Source of the DNA: Pseudoruegeria sp. HB172150
GTDB lineage: Bacteria; Pseudomonadota; Alphaproteobacteria; Rhodobacterales; Rhodobacteraceae
DNA length: 64,000 bases
Assembly (NCBI RefSeq): GCF_013184805.1
Contig: NZ_JAATNG010000001.1
Coordinates: 1,860,001 to 1,924,000, forward strand
Reading direction: 5' to 3'
The position numbers were made by a program, and so were the translations under genes. Positions within the stretch are counted from its first letter, which is position 1. Every line of letters begins with the position of its first letter. Of this stretch, positions 32,404-40,727 are shown one piece after another. The notes under the pieces are model-generated. The model was not told where the DNA came from. It worked only from the letters and a program-made list of their open reading frames with translations, and ran no database searches.

Positions 32404-33290
32404 CCGGCAGCGTCTCCTGAAATGTGGGCGGCGGCGGCCTGGAGGGCGCGGTCGAGCGCGTCGGTGCCAGCCGCGCCGTCGAGTTCGGCGGCGATATGGG
32501 CGGCCATGAAGGTGTCTCCTGCGCCGGTCACACGGGTCACCATGACCTCGGGCGGGCAGGCGGTGAGGATGCCTTCGGGCGCGGCCATGGCGGCGGGTTT
32601 GCCGCCGTTGGTTACCAGCACGCGGGCGGCACCGCGCTTTCGCATCGCCTGGGCGGCGGTTTCGGCATCGGCGAAGGGTTCGGCGCAGATCAGGCCGGCC
32701 TCTTCGAGATTGACGTAGAGCGTGGCACCCCGGACGCCGAGGAGCGGTAGCAGGCGTTCGGCCTTGCCGGGGCTGGCGGGGGCGATGCGCAGGTCGGCGG
32801 CGGCGAAGGCCGGGCTTTGCGCTATCTCGGCCAGCAGGTCGCGGGTCAGGTTGCCATCGAGCGCGATTGTGCCCTGGTATGGTGCGTCGCGCGATCCCAG
32901 CGGGCCGTCGGTCAGCGGCGCGAGGATCTTGGCACCGGCGGCTTCCAGTGAATGGGCATCGGCAATGGCAGCGATCAGGCCGTTGGAGCCTTCGATTGCC
33001 ATATAGCGGTCTGTCGGCAGGTCCTCGGACCGGTAGACATGGCTTGTATCGAGGCCGAGGCGGGCGCAGGCGGCAAGGAGTTCATCGCCCTCGGGGTCGC
33101 GGCCAATGGCGGTGAGCAGGGCAGGGGTCAGGCCGAAGCGGCGCAGTGTCATCGCGATGTTCATGGCGACGCCGCCGGGCAGCCGGGTGATCCGGCCCGG
33201 CACGTCGTTCGAGAGCTGCATGACGCGGGTGGCGCGGCCGATCACGTCCCAGAGGACGGCACCGATGCAAAGGATGTCTGGTTGGGCCAC
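32400..33290 (-). CDS. psuK: PfkB-family kinase, probably pseudouridine kinase
   Basis: The protein is a ribokinase-type (PfkB) sugar kinase: N-terminal ILCIGAVLWDVIGRA, the glycine-rich LPGGVAMNIAMTLRRFGL and the C-terminal anion hole and base motif VTGAGDTFMAA. Its overlap with psuG indicates that it phosphorylates pseudouridine, though a more general nucleoside or sugar kinase is possible. The start is taken as the GTG at 33290 (VAQPDILC), with AGGGAC just upstream; the frame is open to 33401 but that part is arginine-rich and unlike the family. This gives 296 residues. Confidence 0.85.
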   Translation of the reverse strand: MAQPDILCIGAVLWDVIGRATRVMQLSNDVPGRITRLPGGVAMNIAMTLRRFGLTPALLTAIGRDPEGDELLAACARLGLDTSHVYRSEDLPTDRYMAIEGSNGLIAAIADAHSLEAAGAKILAPLTDGPLGSRDAPYQGTIALDGNLTRDLLAEIAQSPAFAAADLRIAPASPGKAERLLPLLGVRGATLYVNLEEAGLICAEPFADAETAAQAMRKRGAARVLVTNGGKPAAMAAPEGILTACPPEVMVTRVTGAGDTFMAAHIAAELDGAAGTDALDRALQAAAAHISGDAAG

Positions 33291-33393
33291 GGTTGTCCCT
33301 GTACTGGCAGTCGCGTTTGCCTCTTTTGCCGTCTGCCGCGCGGGCGATGCAAGCCTTCTTGACCGGGGTTCGGCGAACGCGGGGCGCCGGGGC

Positions 33394-33422
33394 TTGCGCA
33401 ATGCTCAACCTTCGCTTATATC
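33394..33422 (+). promoter_or_regulatory. rpsB: probable rpsB promoter
   Basis: TTGCGC at 33394-33399 and TATATC at 33417-33422 are spaced by exactly 17 bases on the plus strand. Transcription would begin near 33429 and give a leader of about 110 bases before rpsB. Confidence 0.55.
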
Positions 33423-33428
33423 GCGCGA

Positions 33429-33538
33429 CACTTCACAGGCGGGGCTTGGGCCTTGCGGGGAGACATCCCGTAAGGTCCGCCGGTTGAGCGAAAGCTTCAA
33501 GTGGTCCCGCCGAGGCGCAAACCGGAAAGGAAACGAAC
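33429..33538 (+). promoter_or_regulatory. rpsB: structured rpsB leader, possible S2 autoregulation site
   Basis: The untranslated leader folds into at least two hairpins. CCTTGCGGG at 33451-33459 pairs with CCCGTAAGG at 33467-33475 (9 pairs, one G-U). A second hairpin with a GAAA tetraloop spans 33484-33500 (TTGAGC, GAAA, GCTTCAA, one bulge). The ribosome site GGAAAGGA lies after both. S2 represses its own mRNA in E. coli; whether this leader does the same is inference. Confidence 0.45.
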
Positions 33539-34357
33539 ATGGCGCTGCCTGAATTCACTTTGCGTCAGCTTCTGGAAGCTGGCGTACACTTCGGTCACCA
33601 GACCCAACGCTGGAACCCCCGTATGGGCGAGTTCATCTACGGCGAACGCAACGGCATCCACATCATGGACCTGACGCAGACCGTCCCGATGCTGGACGCT
33701 GCTCTGAACGTGATCCGCGAAACCGTCGCCAAGGGTGGCCGCATCCTGTTTGTCGGCACCAAGCGGCAGGCCGCGAAACCGGTGGCCGAAGCTGCCGAAC
33801 GCTGCGCACAGTATTACATGAACCACCGCTGGCTGGGCGGCACGCTGACCAACTGGAAGACCGTGTCGCAGTCCATCGCCCGTCTGAAGGCGATCGACGA
33901 GCAGATGGCGGAAGGCGCCGAGGGCCTGACCAAGCGCGAGCGTCTGTCGGTCGAGCGCGACCGCGAGAAGCTGGAAGCGTCGCTGGGCGGCATCCGCGAC
34001 ATGGGCGGCGTTCCGGACCTGCTGTTCGTGATCGACGTCAACAAGGAAGACCTCGCCATCGCCGAGGCGAAGAAGCTGAGCATTCCGGTGGTTGCGGTCG
34101 TCGACACCAACTGCTCGCCCGAAGGCGTTGACTACATCATCCCGGGCAACGACGACGCGGCCCGCGCCATCGCGCTTTACTGCGACCTGGCGTCGCGTGC
34201 GGCTCTCGACGGGATGTCGGCACAGCTTGACGCGGCCGGCGTCGATGTAGGCGCGCTGGAAGAGGGCATGGTCGAGGAAGGGCTGGACGACGAGGCCGGC
34301 GAAGAAGCCGCTGTCGAGGAAGCCCCGGCCGAAGAAGAGGCGAAGGCCGAGGCCTGA
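33539..34357 (+). CDS. rpsB: 30S ribosomal protein S2
   Basis: S2 sits on the head-body junction of the small subunit and is needed for S1 binding. The N-terminal [24 protein letters not shown] and the central [19 protein letters not shown] with [15 protein letters not shown] are diagnostic. The C-terminal [20 protein letters not shown] is followed by an acidic tail ([19 protein letters not shown]) that makes it 272 residues, about 30 longer than in E. coli, as is common in alphaproteobacteria. It is followed by tsf after 85 bases; the intervening DNA contains a hairpin near 34387-34415. Confidence 0.97.
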   Translation: MALPEFTLRQLLEAGVHFGHQTQRWNPRMGEFIYGERNGIHIMDLTQTVPMLDAALNVIRETVAKGGRILFVGTKRQAAKPVAEAAERCAQYYMNHRWLGGTLTNWKTVSQSIARLKAIDEQMAEGAEGLTKRERLSVERDREKLEASLGGIRDMGGVPDLLFVIDVNKEDLAIAEAKKLSIPVVAVVDTNCSPEGVDYIIPGNDDAARAIALYCDLASRAALDGMSAQLDAAGVDVGALEEGMVEEGLDDEAGEEAAVEEAPAEEEAKAEA

Positions 34358-34442
34358 TCGGGCCCGACCGTCACCGAAACGTCATCGGGTGCGGCTATGG
34401 CCGCGCCCGGGACACTATCCGTTCGATTTGAGGAGAGCCGAG

Positions 34443-35318
34443 ATGGCAATCACCGCTGCACAGGTGAAAGAACTGCGCGAAATGTCCGGCGCAGGCATGA
34501 TGGACGCCAAGAAGGCGCTGGTCGAGACCGACGGCGACATGGAAGCGGCCGTTGACTGGCTGCGCACCAAGGGCCTGGCCAAGGCCGCGAAGAAATCCGG
34601 CCGCACCGCCGCCGAGGGCCTTGTTGCCGTCGCGGTCAAGGGTGGCAAGGGCGTTGCAGTCGAGGTGAACTCGGAAACCGACTTCGTCGCGAAGAACGCG
34701 GATTTCCAGACGATGGTGAAGGCGATTGCCGAGACCGCGCTGACCGTGTCGGACGTCGAGGCGCTGGCTGCGGCCAACCTTGGCGGCAAGACCGTTGCGG
34801 ACGTCGTGACCGACAAGATCGCGACCATCGGCGAGAACATGACCCTGCGCCGCATGGCCATGGTCGAGGGCGATACGATCGCGTCGTACATCCACAACGC
34901 GGCCGCCACCGACATGGGCAAGATCGGCGTCCTGGTTGCGCTGAAAGGCACCAACGAGGCGTTCGGCAAGCAGGTCGCGATGCACATCGCCGCTGCGAAC
35001 CCGGCTTCGCTGGGCGAGGCGGACCTGGATCCGGCCGTCGTCGAGAAGGAAAAGCAGGTTCAGATCGATATCGCGCGCGAGTCGGGCAAGCCCGAAGCCG
35101 TGATCGAGAAGATGATCGAAGGCCGGATGAAGAAATTCATGGCCGAGGTCACGCTGCTGGGCCAGCAGTTCGTGGTGAACCCCGACCTGACCGTCGCCAA
35201 GGCTGCGGAAGAAGCCGGCGTCGAGATCACCGGCTTTGTCCGGCTTGAGGTCGGCGAAGGGATCGAAAAGGAAGCGGAAGATTTCGCTGCCGAGGTCGCG
35301 AAGGTCGCCCAAGGCTGA
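34443..35318 (+). CDS. tsf: translation elongation factor Ts
   Basis: EF-Ts exchanges GDP for GTP on EF-Tu. The N-terminal UBA-like part [24 protein letters not shown], the hallmark segment [15 protein letters not shown] and the C-terminal dimerisation region are all seen. From ATG at 34443, with AGGAGAG at 34431-34437, it is 291 residues, the normal size. A frame open from 34389 lacks a ribosome site. It forms an operon with rpsB and ends at the terminator 35341-35378. In many proteobacteria pyrH and frr follow directly; here they are about 24 kb away. Confidence 0.97.
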   Translation: MAITAAQVKELREMSGAGMMDAKKALVETDGDMEAAVDWLRTKGLAKAAKKSGRTAAEGLVAVAVKGGKGVAVEVNSETDFVAKNADFQTMVKAIAETALTVSDVEALAAANLGGKTVADVVTDKIATIGENMTLRRMAMVEGDTIASYIHNAAATDMGKIGVLVALKGTNEAFGKQVAMHIAAANPASLGEADLDPAVVEKEKQVQIDIARESGKPEAVIEKMIEGRMKKFMAEVTLLGQQFVVNPDLTVAKAAEEAGVEITGFVRLEVGEGIEKEAEDFAAEVAKVAQG

Positions 35319-35340
35319 TCGCCCGCACCGAACCAAGCTG

Positions 35341-35378
35341 AACGCCCTCCGCGGTATTGCGGGGGGCGTTTTTCTTTT
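35341..35378 (+). terminator. rho-independent terminator of rpsB-tsf
   Basis: AACGCCCTCCGC at 35341-35352 pairs with GCGGGGGGCGTT at 35359-35370 (12 pairs, one G-U) around a 6-base loop, followed by TTTCTTTT. It lies 22 bases after the tsf stop. Confidence 0.92.
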
Positions 35379-35430
35379 GGAACAGGCGACCAGCGCGAAC
35401 CATCCGAAAGTGGAAGCCAGACAGCAAAGA

Positions 35431-35460
35431 ACGGTGCAGTCCGGGCGTGGACTGCACCGT
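35431..35460 (-). terminator. 12-base-pair hairpin, terminator for a minus-strand transcript
   Basis: ACGGTGCAGTCC at 35431-35442 pairs perfectly with GGACTGCACCGT at 35449-35460 around GGGCGT. On the minus strand it is followed by TCTTTGCTGTCT. It comes about 360 bases after the end of the LuxR-type gene and just after the stop of the small reading frame 35462-35647, so it implies a transcript through that region. Confidence 0.6.
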
Positions 35461-35461
35461 C

Positions 35462-35647
35462 TTATCTAAAGGCGCCCGGACAAATGGGGATGAGGACGCG
35501 GCCACCTTTATTTCGTGCCGGGCCTGCCTGTGGACTATACACAGACAGACCGGCGTCCGGTTTCCCGGTGCCGAACCTTTCACCCAGCAATAACAGGGTT
35601 CCCCGGCCCAGCTGTTCCTTGGCTAATTGCCACCACTCACGGAACAC
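35462..35647 (-). other. structured minus-strand element with a doubtful 61-codon frame
   Basis: On the minus strand this stretch can form a 15-base-pair stem with one bulge between 35540-35554 and 35517-35532; two of its pairs are G-U on this strand and would be C-A mismatches on the other. Nearby is a CCGG-GAAA-CCGG tetraloop hairpin. The strand also carries a frame of 61 residues with a GTG start at 35647 (reading VFREWWQLAKEQLG) and a stop immediately before the terminator hairpin. There is no clear ribosome site and its codon use is mixed. It could be a non-coding RNA, a 3' tail of the LuxR-type mRNA, or a small gene. I do not recognise it. Confidence 0.35.
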
Positions 35648-35659
35648 GAAAAAGGTGCC

Positions 35660-35719
35660 TTTTAACGCTTGGTAAAGAAAGTATGGGATTCCCTACCTTT
35701 ACGGAAAGCAGCGTTAAAA
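35660..35719. repeat. 60-base composite inverted repeat
   Basis: TTTTAACGCT at 35660-35669 is the exact complement of AGCGTTAAAA at 35710-35719. Inside it GTAAAG (35672-35677) pairs with CTTTAC (35697-35702), and GTA-T-GGGA (35681-35688) with TCCC-TAC (35690-35696). The arms are separated by small unpaired bulges. It lies between the LuxR-type gene and the structured element. It may be a cruciform operator, a long RNA hairpin or a remnant palindromic repeat. Confidence 0.55.
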
Positions 35720-35821
35720 TTGCGTAAATTGCGCAGTGATTCCAGAGAGTTCCGGACTCACGCTCTCGCCCCGTCCCAGCCATGACACCGGGCCGCTACA
35801 CCTGACGGAAAAGCTCGAAAT

Positions 35822-36571
35822 CTAGCCTTCGATCCGAAAAATCTGATTCTGGAGACTTGCTTTCAATACCGCCTGGGCCGTCGTCTCGACATCCAGCGTC
35901 TCTCGAGCGAGGCGCAGGTGCTTTTCGACAGTGGCCGGAGTGAGGCCCATGATGACCCCGATATCCTGAGTCGTCTTACCTTCACCGACCCATTCGAGCG
36001 CTTCACGCTGGCGCTTTGTGAGCGGTTTGCGTGTGTTGGGGTAGGGCAGGGTCAGGATCTTGAGATGAAGAACGTGGTTCATCGCCTCGATTTCACTGCC
36101 TTTTACGGCCCAGATGGCATCCACATCGGACTGCGGCACACCTTCGTCAGGAATGAGCGCAATGGCGGCGATACCCCGTGCGCCAGTCTCGGCAAAGCTG
36201 ATCGACAGTCCTGCGGTCAGACCGTGGCGGGTGTTAAACTCGACGACCTCGCGTTCCTTGGAGGTTAGCGCCTCGGCATGTTCACGGATCCAGCTCCACG
36301 AGCAGGAACCGCTGTTTTCGGTGGCCCAGCGGACCATCGGCGCATGCAGGTAGAGACCGTCGTTGACGAAGGTATCCATGTAGTCGCCGACGATATTGGT
36401 CAAAATCAGAAAATCGTCACGCGCGCCGAGCGACGACCGCGACCGCGACGAAGCCATTCCGTAGAGCAGCCGCGTGAATCCGTAGGAAGCCATGGCATCA
36501 CAATGGTGCTGCCACAGCTCATCCATGTTTGTGGACGCGATTACGCCCTCGACATAGTCAAGCATTGTCAT
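35822..36571 (-). CDS. LuxR-type regulator with altered signal pocket
   Basis: The protein has an N-terminal autoinducer-binding-like domain and a C-terminal LuxR helix-turn-helix (LTKRQREALEWVGEGKTTQDIGVIMGLTPATVEKHLRLA). In the signal domain, the segment DYMDTFVNDGLYLHAPMV corresponds to the W-x3-Y-x8-D-P motif of AHL receptors. Here the key Trp, Tyr and Asp (TraR W57, Y61, D70) appear as Tyr, Phe and Ala. No luxI gene is nearby. The start is taken at 36571 (MTMLDYVEG, 249 residues); ATGs at 36595 and 36625 are in frame and possible, and none has a strong ribosome site. A full CtrA site lies upstream at 36724-36738. Confidence 0.85.
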   Translation of the reverse strand: MTMLDYVEGVIASTNMDELWQHHCDAMASYGFTRLLYGMASSRSRSSLGARDDFLILTNIVGDYMDTFVNDGLYLHAPMVRWATENSGSCSWSWIREHAEALTSKEREVVEFNTRHGLTAGLSISFAETGARGIAAIALIPDEGVPQSDVDAIWAVKGSEIEAMNHVLHLKILTLPYPNTRKPLTKRQREALEWVGEGKTTQDIGVIMGLTPATVEKHLRLARETLDVETTAQAVLKASLQNQIFRIEG

Positions 36572-37132
36572 CCCGTCGTTCCGCGGGGTCCTCATCCGAG
36601 GGCTGATTTTTATAAGTTCTATCATAAGGTCAACCGTTTTCCTGCATGTGCGCGATATCCGTGCGCGCACGAAGTTGACGTTGCGTCCGCTTGTATCGAT
36701 CCTAACTGGCGTAAATGTGGCAATTAACCCGATTTTAACCAGTTCGGGGTGTGGCCGTCGCGGTTTCGACGCGAGCGCTTGCTCACAAGATTGTGAAATG
36801 CTCATCCGTATGAATGCCTCGCCGCCGCGTCTCAGACACCGAAGACATCCGCAGTCCGGGGCTATCCATGGCCCAGGAGAGCGAAAACGAGTCTCTTTAC
36901 GGGCACTTGGCCATGGAAGCTTTGATGCCGGGCCGTGCAGCGTGGGGGGCACAAACAAGCAGAGGGACCATCGCGCAGACAACACCGGCCGCATCGATGC
37001 ACCTGGTTAAAAAGACCAAGGCAGCAATGGGTTACGGCGTAGCTCCACAGACCCTCATCATTTACATAATACCGATTATCGGATTAATGGATCTGACATC
37101 CGGCGCTATCGGCACGCCTCTCCCGTCGCCAA
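36572..37132. other. 561-base gap between phoB end and the LuxR-type gene
   Basis: I see no convincing gene here. The half next to the LuxR-type gene is its control region: AT-rich stretches, TTGACC on the minus strand around 36630 and the CtrA site. The half next to phoB has a short palindrome CCGATTATCGG at 37072-37082, in the position of an operator or weak terminator for the pho operon, but no T-tract follows. Open frames on the plus strand (for example 36814-37317) run into phoB antisense and look like shadows. Confidence 0.5.
36724..36738. promoter_or_regulatory. complete CtrA binding site TTAA-N7-TTAA
   Basis: TTAACCCGATTTTAA at 36724-36738, followed by CC, is an exact TTAA-N7-TTAA-C match to the CtrA consensus. 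It lies about 150 bases upstream of the LuxR-type start. It is the only exact full site I found in the gaps of this window. Direct control by CtrA is an inference. Confidence 0.6.
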
Positions 37133-37822
37133 TCAGCCGAGTGCGTAGCCTGCGCCTCGTACGGTTCGGATCGGGTCCTCGCCGCCATGCGCGCCGAGAG
37201 CCTTGCGCAGGCGTCCGATGTGAACGTCAACTGTGCGGGTGTCGACGTAGATGTCGCGCCCCCAGACACGATCCAGGAGCTGTTCCCGGCTCCAGACGCG
37301 GCCCGGCTTTTCCATGAAGGTGGTCAACAGACGGAATTCGGTCGGCCCCAGCTTCAGCTCCTGGCCGCAACGCGTGACCTTGTGGGTCTCCGAGTCGAGC
37401 ATGATGTCCGAGAATTCCAGCCGCTGGCCAACAGACGCAGGCCGCGTGCGGCGCAGCTGGGCGCGCACGCGCGCCATCAGTTCGACGACAGAGAACGGTT
37501 TGACGACATAGTCGTCGGCGCCAGTCTCGAGCCCCCTCACCCGGTCAACTTCCTCGGAGCGCGCCGACAGCATGATGATAGGCACGCCGCGTGTGTTGGG
37601 ACGTGTCTTGAGCCTGCGGCAGATCTCGATCCCGGAGACACCGGGCAGCATCCAGTCCAGCAGGATGATGTCCGGCGTGTCCTCTTCGACGAGGAGCAGC
37701 GCGTCGTCTCCTGTGCCGGCACGGGCGACGTCGAAGCCCTCTGCCTCCAGATTGTAGGCCAGCACTTCGCGCTGCGAAGGCTCGTCCTCGACGACCAGGA
37801 CTTTCGGTTGTGCAGCTGCCAT
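37133..37822 (-). CDS. phoB: phosphate response regulator PhoB
   Basis: PhoB binds Pho boxes and activates phosphate-starvation genes after phosphorylation by PhoR. Receiver domain: acidic pocket VEDEPSQRE, phosphoacceptor Asp in ILLDWMLPGVSGIE, and VVKPFSVVEL. The winged helix has LGPTEFRLLTTFMEKPGRVWSREQLL and the recognition helix RTVDVHIGRLRKAL, then VRGAGYAL. The length of 229 residues is standard. The start shares one base with the phoU stop, so it is the last gene of the pst-pho operon, opposite to the usual phoB-phoR pairing. Confidence 0.96.
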   Translation of the reverse strand: MAAAQPKVLVVEDEPSQREVLAYNLEAEGFDVARAGTGDDALLLVEEDTPDIILLDWMLPGVSGIEICRRLKTRPNTRGVPIIMLSARSEEVDRVRGLETGADDYVVKPFSVVELMARVRAQLRRTRPASVGQRLEFSDIMLDSETHKVTRCGQELKLGPTEFRLLTTFMEKPGRVWSREQLLDRVWGRDIYVDTRTVDVHIGRLRKALGAHGGEDPIRTVRGAGYALG

Positions 37823-38538
37823 CAGACTACCCCGTCAGCATCCATGTATGGCGTCTCGTCACTTTTCGGGCGGCGTTCCTCGGGCATTTCACCGGTCACC
37901 ATGTAGACCACCTGTTCGGCGATGGACGTGACGTGGTCGCCCATGCGTTCCATGTTCTTGGCAATAAAATGGAGGTGCATGCAGGCGGTGATGTTGCGAG
38001 GGTCTTCCATCATGTGAGTCAGCAATTCACGAAAAATCGCGTTGTACATCTGATCGACCTCGTCATCGCGTTCGATAACCTGTTCGGCCAGTTCGTTGTC
38101 GCGCTGCGCGAAGGCGTCGAGCGCGTCCTTCAGCATCGCCTCGACATCGCGGGCCATGCGGCGGATCGCCGGCGCGGCCTCTTCCACCGGCTGCAGCGTG
38201 GCTAGCACGGTGGTCCGCTTGGCGAGGTTCTTGGTGTAGTCCCCACAGCGTTCGAGATTGGCGCTGATCTTCATGACCGACAGCACGGTACGCAGATCGG
38301 TGGCCATCGGATTGCGGATCGCGATGACGCGCGCCGCTTCCTCGTTGACCTCGTTTTCCAGTGCGTCGATGCGCACATCCGTCTTGCGAACCATGTTCGC
38401 AAGATCCTCGTCACGGTCCAGGAAAGCTCGGACCGCCTGTTGGATGGACGCTTCGACGAGGCCCCCCATCTTCATGATGAGAGACTGAAGGGATTCAAGG
38501 TCGCGGTCGAAGGCAGAAGAGATGTGCTTGTCTTGCAT
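37822..38538 (-). CDS. phoU: phosphate transport regulator PhoU
   Basis: PhoU is a helical protein that links the state of the Pst transporter to PhoR and dampens the Pho response. The two repeated three-helix bundles are seen, with metal-binding-type motifs EVNEEAARVIAIRNPMATDLR and the second repeat with ERDDEVDQMYNAIFRELL. The start region FDRDLESLQSLIMKMGGLVE is typical. The length of 238 residues is normal. It lies 8 bases after pstB and touches phoB, confirming one transcript. Confidence 0.95.
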   Translation of the reverse strand: MQDKHISSAFDRDLESLQSLIMKMGGLVEASIQQAVRAFLDRDEDLANMVRKTDVRIDALENEVNEEAARVIAIRNPMATDLRTVLSVMKISANLERCGDYTKNLAKRTTVLATLQPVEEAAPAIRRMARDVEAMLKDALDAFAQRDNELAEQVIERDDEVDQMYNAIFRELLTHMMEDPRNITACMHLHFIAKNMERMGDHVTSIAEQVVYMVTGEMPEERRPKSDETPYMDADGVV

Positions 38539-38546
38539 TTATTTCT

Positions 38547-39353
38547 TTAACCGATACGGCCCGAAATATAGCTTTCGGTCCTCGGATCCTTTGGATTGGT
38601 GAAGATCTGATCGGTCTCACCATACTCCACAAGATTACCAAGGTGGAAGAAGGCCGTTTTCTGACTGACGCGGGCGGCCTGTTGCATCGAGTGGGTCACG
38701 ATGACCACCGAATACTGGCTGCGCAGTTCGTCGATCAGATCCTCCACCTGGTCGGTGGCGATCGGGTCCAGAGCCGAGCACGGCTCGTCCATCAGCAGGA
38801 CTTCCGGTTCCGTGGCAACTGCACGGGCGATGCAGAGACGCTGCTGCTGGCCGCCGGACAGGCCGGTGCCGGGCGCATGCAGACGGTCCTTCACCTCGTC
38901 CCAGATCGCGCCGCGGCGCAGGGATTTCTCGACGATTTCGTCCAGGTCCGCCTTGGATTTCGCAAGTCCGTGGATCCGGGGCCCGTATGCGATGTTGTCG
39001 TAGATCGACTTGGGAAACGGGTTCGGTTTCTGGAACACCATGCCGACCTTGGCACGGAGTTGCACCGGGTCGACCTTCTTGTCGTAGATGTCCTCGTTGT
39101 CGATCTTGATCGCACCTTCCACCCGGCAGATGTCGATCGTGTCGTTCATGCGGTTCAGGCAGCGAAGGAAGGTCGACTTGCCACAGCCCGACGGACCGAT
39201 GAAGGCGGTGACGGTGCGGTCCTCGATATCGACGTCCACATCCTTGATGGCGTGGGTATCCCCATAATAGACCTGCACGTCGCGTGCGGTGATCTTGGTG
39301 TTCTTCGTCGGCATGGTGGTGACGTTCTCGCTGGTCATGGGCATCTGATTCAT
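38547..39353 (-). CDS. pstB: phosphate ABC transporter ATP-binding protein PstB
   Basis: PstB drives phosphate import by ATP hydrolysis on the cytoplasmic side. Walker [10 protein letters not shown], the Q-loop [14 protein letters not shown], the ABC signature LSGGQQQRL and Walker [14 protein letters not shown] are all present. The length of 268 residues includes a short N-terminal extension (about 20 residues) before [12 protein letters not shown]. It follows pstA by 12 bases. Confidence 0.97.
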   Translation of the reverse strand: MNQMPMTSENVTTMPTKNTKITARDVQVYYGDTHAIKDVDVDIEDRTVTAFIGPSGCGKSTFLRCLNRMNDTIDICRVEGAIKIDNEDIYDKKVDPVQLRAKVGMVFQKPNPFPKSIYDNIAYGPRIHGLAKSKADLDEIVEKSLRRGAIWDEVKDRLHAPGTGLSGGQQQRLCIARAVATEPEVLLMDEPCSALDPIATDQVEDLIDELRSQYSVVIVTHSMQQAARVSQKTAFFHLGNLVEYGETDQIFTNPKDPRTESYISGRIG

Positions 39354-39365
39354 TGGCTCTTCTCC

Positions 39366-40727
39366 TTACCAGCGACGCTCGAACCGGCGACGCAGTATAA
39401 TGGCGATGATGTTCATGGTCATAAGGAACAGGAGCAGCACGATGATACCGCCCCAGGCGCGTTCGTAATAGGCCGGGTCGGCGCGCTTGGCCCATTCGTA
39501 GATCTGGGCGGGCATGGCCGAATTCGGCGCCAGGAAGCCATCGACGATCCCTTCGGGGTAGTTGGTGGCGATGTAGCCGACCATCCCGATCAGCAGCAGC
39601 GGCGCGGTTTCACCGAGCGCCTGCGCAAGGCCGATGATGGTACCGGTCAGGATGCCGGGCATGGCCAGGGGCAGCACGTGGTGGAACACGGCCTGGGTTT
39701 TCGAGGCCCCTACCCCCAGCGCGGCGTCGCGGATCGACGGCGGCACCGCCTTGAGCGACGCGCGGGTCGAGATGATGATCGTCGGCAGGGTCATCAGAGT
39801 CAGGACGAGGCCACCCACGAGCGGCGCCGATTGCGGCAGGCCGCCGAACTGGATGAACACCGCCAGACCGAGGATACCGAAGACGATCGACGGGACGGCC
39901 GCGAGGTTCGAGATGTTCACCTCGATCAGGTCGGTGAACCGGTTCTTCGCCGCGAACTCCTCGAGATAGATGGAAGCCGCGACGCCGATGGGCAGCGCCA
40001 GGACAAGGACCACGATCATCATGAAGAACGACCCAATCATAGAAACCCCGATGCCGGCCTGTTCCGGGCGGCTTTCCGACGCGTCGGCGCCGGTGATGAA
40101 GGCCCAGTTGAAGGTACGTTCGACTGCTCCCGCGTCTACCAGTTGGTCGACGATGTCAAGGTGCGCAGCGTCGAGGTTCTTGTCACGCTCGAGGTCCTCG
40201 CGCTGCACCCTGCCCTTCATGTAACCGTCGACGCGGCTAGAGGCGAGAACGCGGAACGTGACGGTTTCCCCAACCTGGTCCGGATTGGCGAGCGTATAAT
40301 CCCGGACCTGAGCCGGAACGGACGACGATAGCATCTTGCGCAGCGTCGGCCCATCCATGTCGGTTTCGATACCGTTGTCGGCCATGAGCTGAACCAGCGC
40401 ATCCTCGATCAACGGGTTGTAGCCGAAGGTCGACACCTTGCTCATCGCCGCCGGATCGCGGTTGCCGTCGGGATCGAGTTTTTCCTCGTTCAGGTAGATC
40501 GGCAGCTCGACGAACGTCTGCGTAAAGGCCGGAATGCCGTTGCGGACGATCGAGACCAGCAGGATTACCAGGAACGCCAGACCGACACAGACAGCGGCGA
40601 TCCCGTATGCCTTGAACCGGGCTTCGGCGGCATTGCGGCGCTTGGTACGCTTGTCCAGCGCGTAGAGCGACGAGCCACGAGACTTTTCCGGTCCCGACGG
40701 AACGGGTGTATTTGTCACGTCGGTCAT
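39366..40727 (-). CDS. pstA: phosphate ABC transporter permease PstA (long form)
   Basis: The C-terminal half (about residues 210-453) is a normal permease with six spans and the cytoplasmic EAA-type loop (DAALGVGASKTQAVFHHVLPLAMPGILTG). The N-terminal half is an extension typical of alphaproteobacterial PstA: a cytoplasmic segment rich in basic residues, one span (IAAVCVGLAFLVILLVSIV) and a periplasmic domain of about 150 residues. It is 453 residues, against 296 in E. coli. It overlaps pstC by 4 bases. Confidence 0.94.
   Translation of the reverse strand: MTDVTNTPVPSGPEKSRGSSLYALDKRTKRRNAAEARFKAYGIAAVCVGLAFLVILLVSIVRNGIPAFTQTFVELPIYLNEEKLDPDGNRDPAAMSKVSTFGYNPLIEDALVQLMADNGIETDMDGPTLRKMLSSSVPAQVRDYTLANPDQVGETVTFRVLASSRVDGYMKGRVQREDLERDKNLDAAHLDIVDQLVDAGAVERTFNWAFITGADASESRPEQAGIGVSMIGSFFMMIVVLVLALPIGVAASIYLEEFAAKNRFTDLIEVNISNLAAVPSIVFGILGLAVFIQFGGLPQSAPLVGGLVLTLMTLPTIIISTRASLKAVPPSIRDAALGVGASKTQAVFHHVLPLAMPGILTGTIIGLAQALGETAPLLLIGMVGYIATNYPEGIVDGFLAPNSAMPAQIYEWAKRADPAYYERAWGGIIVLLLFLMTMNIIAIILRRRFERRW

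Noticed and set aside
35462-35647. Known structured RNAs (6S, RNase P, SRP RNA, tmRNA, cobalamin riboswitch) in the 35.5 kb element
   Set aside because: None of their conserved core sequences could be found, although the region is clearly structured.
36814-37317. Plus-strand frame between the LuxR-type gene and phoB
   Set aside because: It enters phoB on the opposite strand, lacks family features and has no convincing ribosome site.
38643-40331. Plus-strand frame of 562 codons opposite pstB and pstA
   Set aside because: It spans two clear minus-strand genes and their junction and has no domain of its own.
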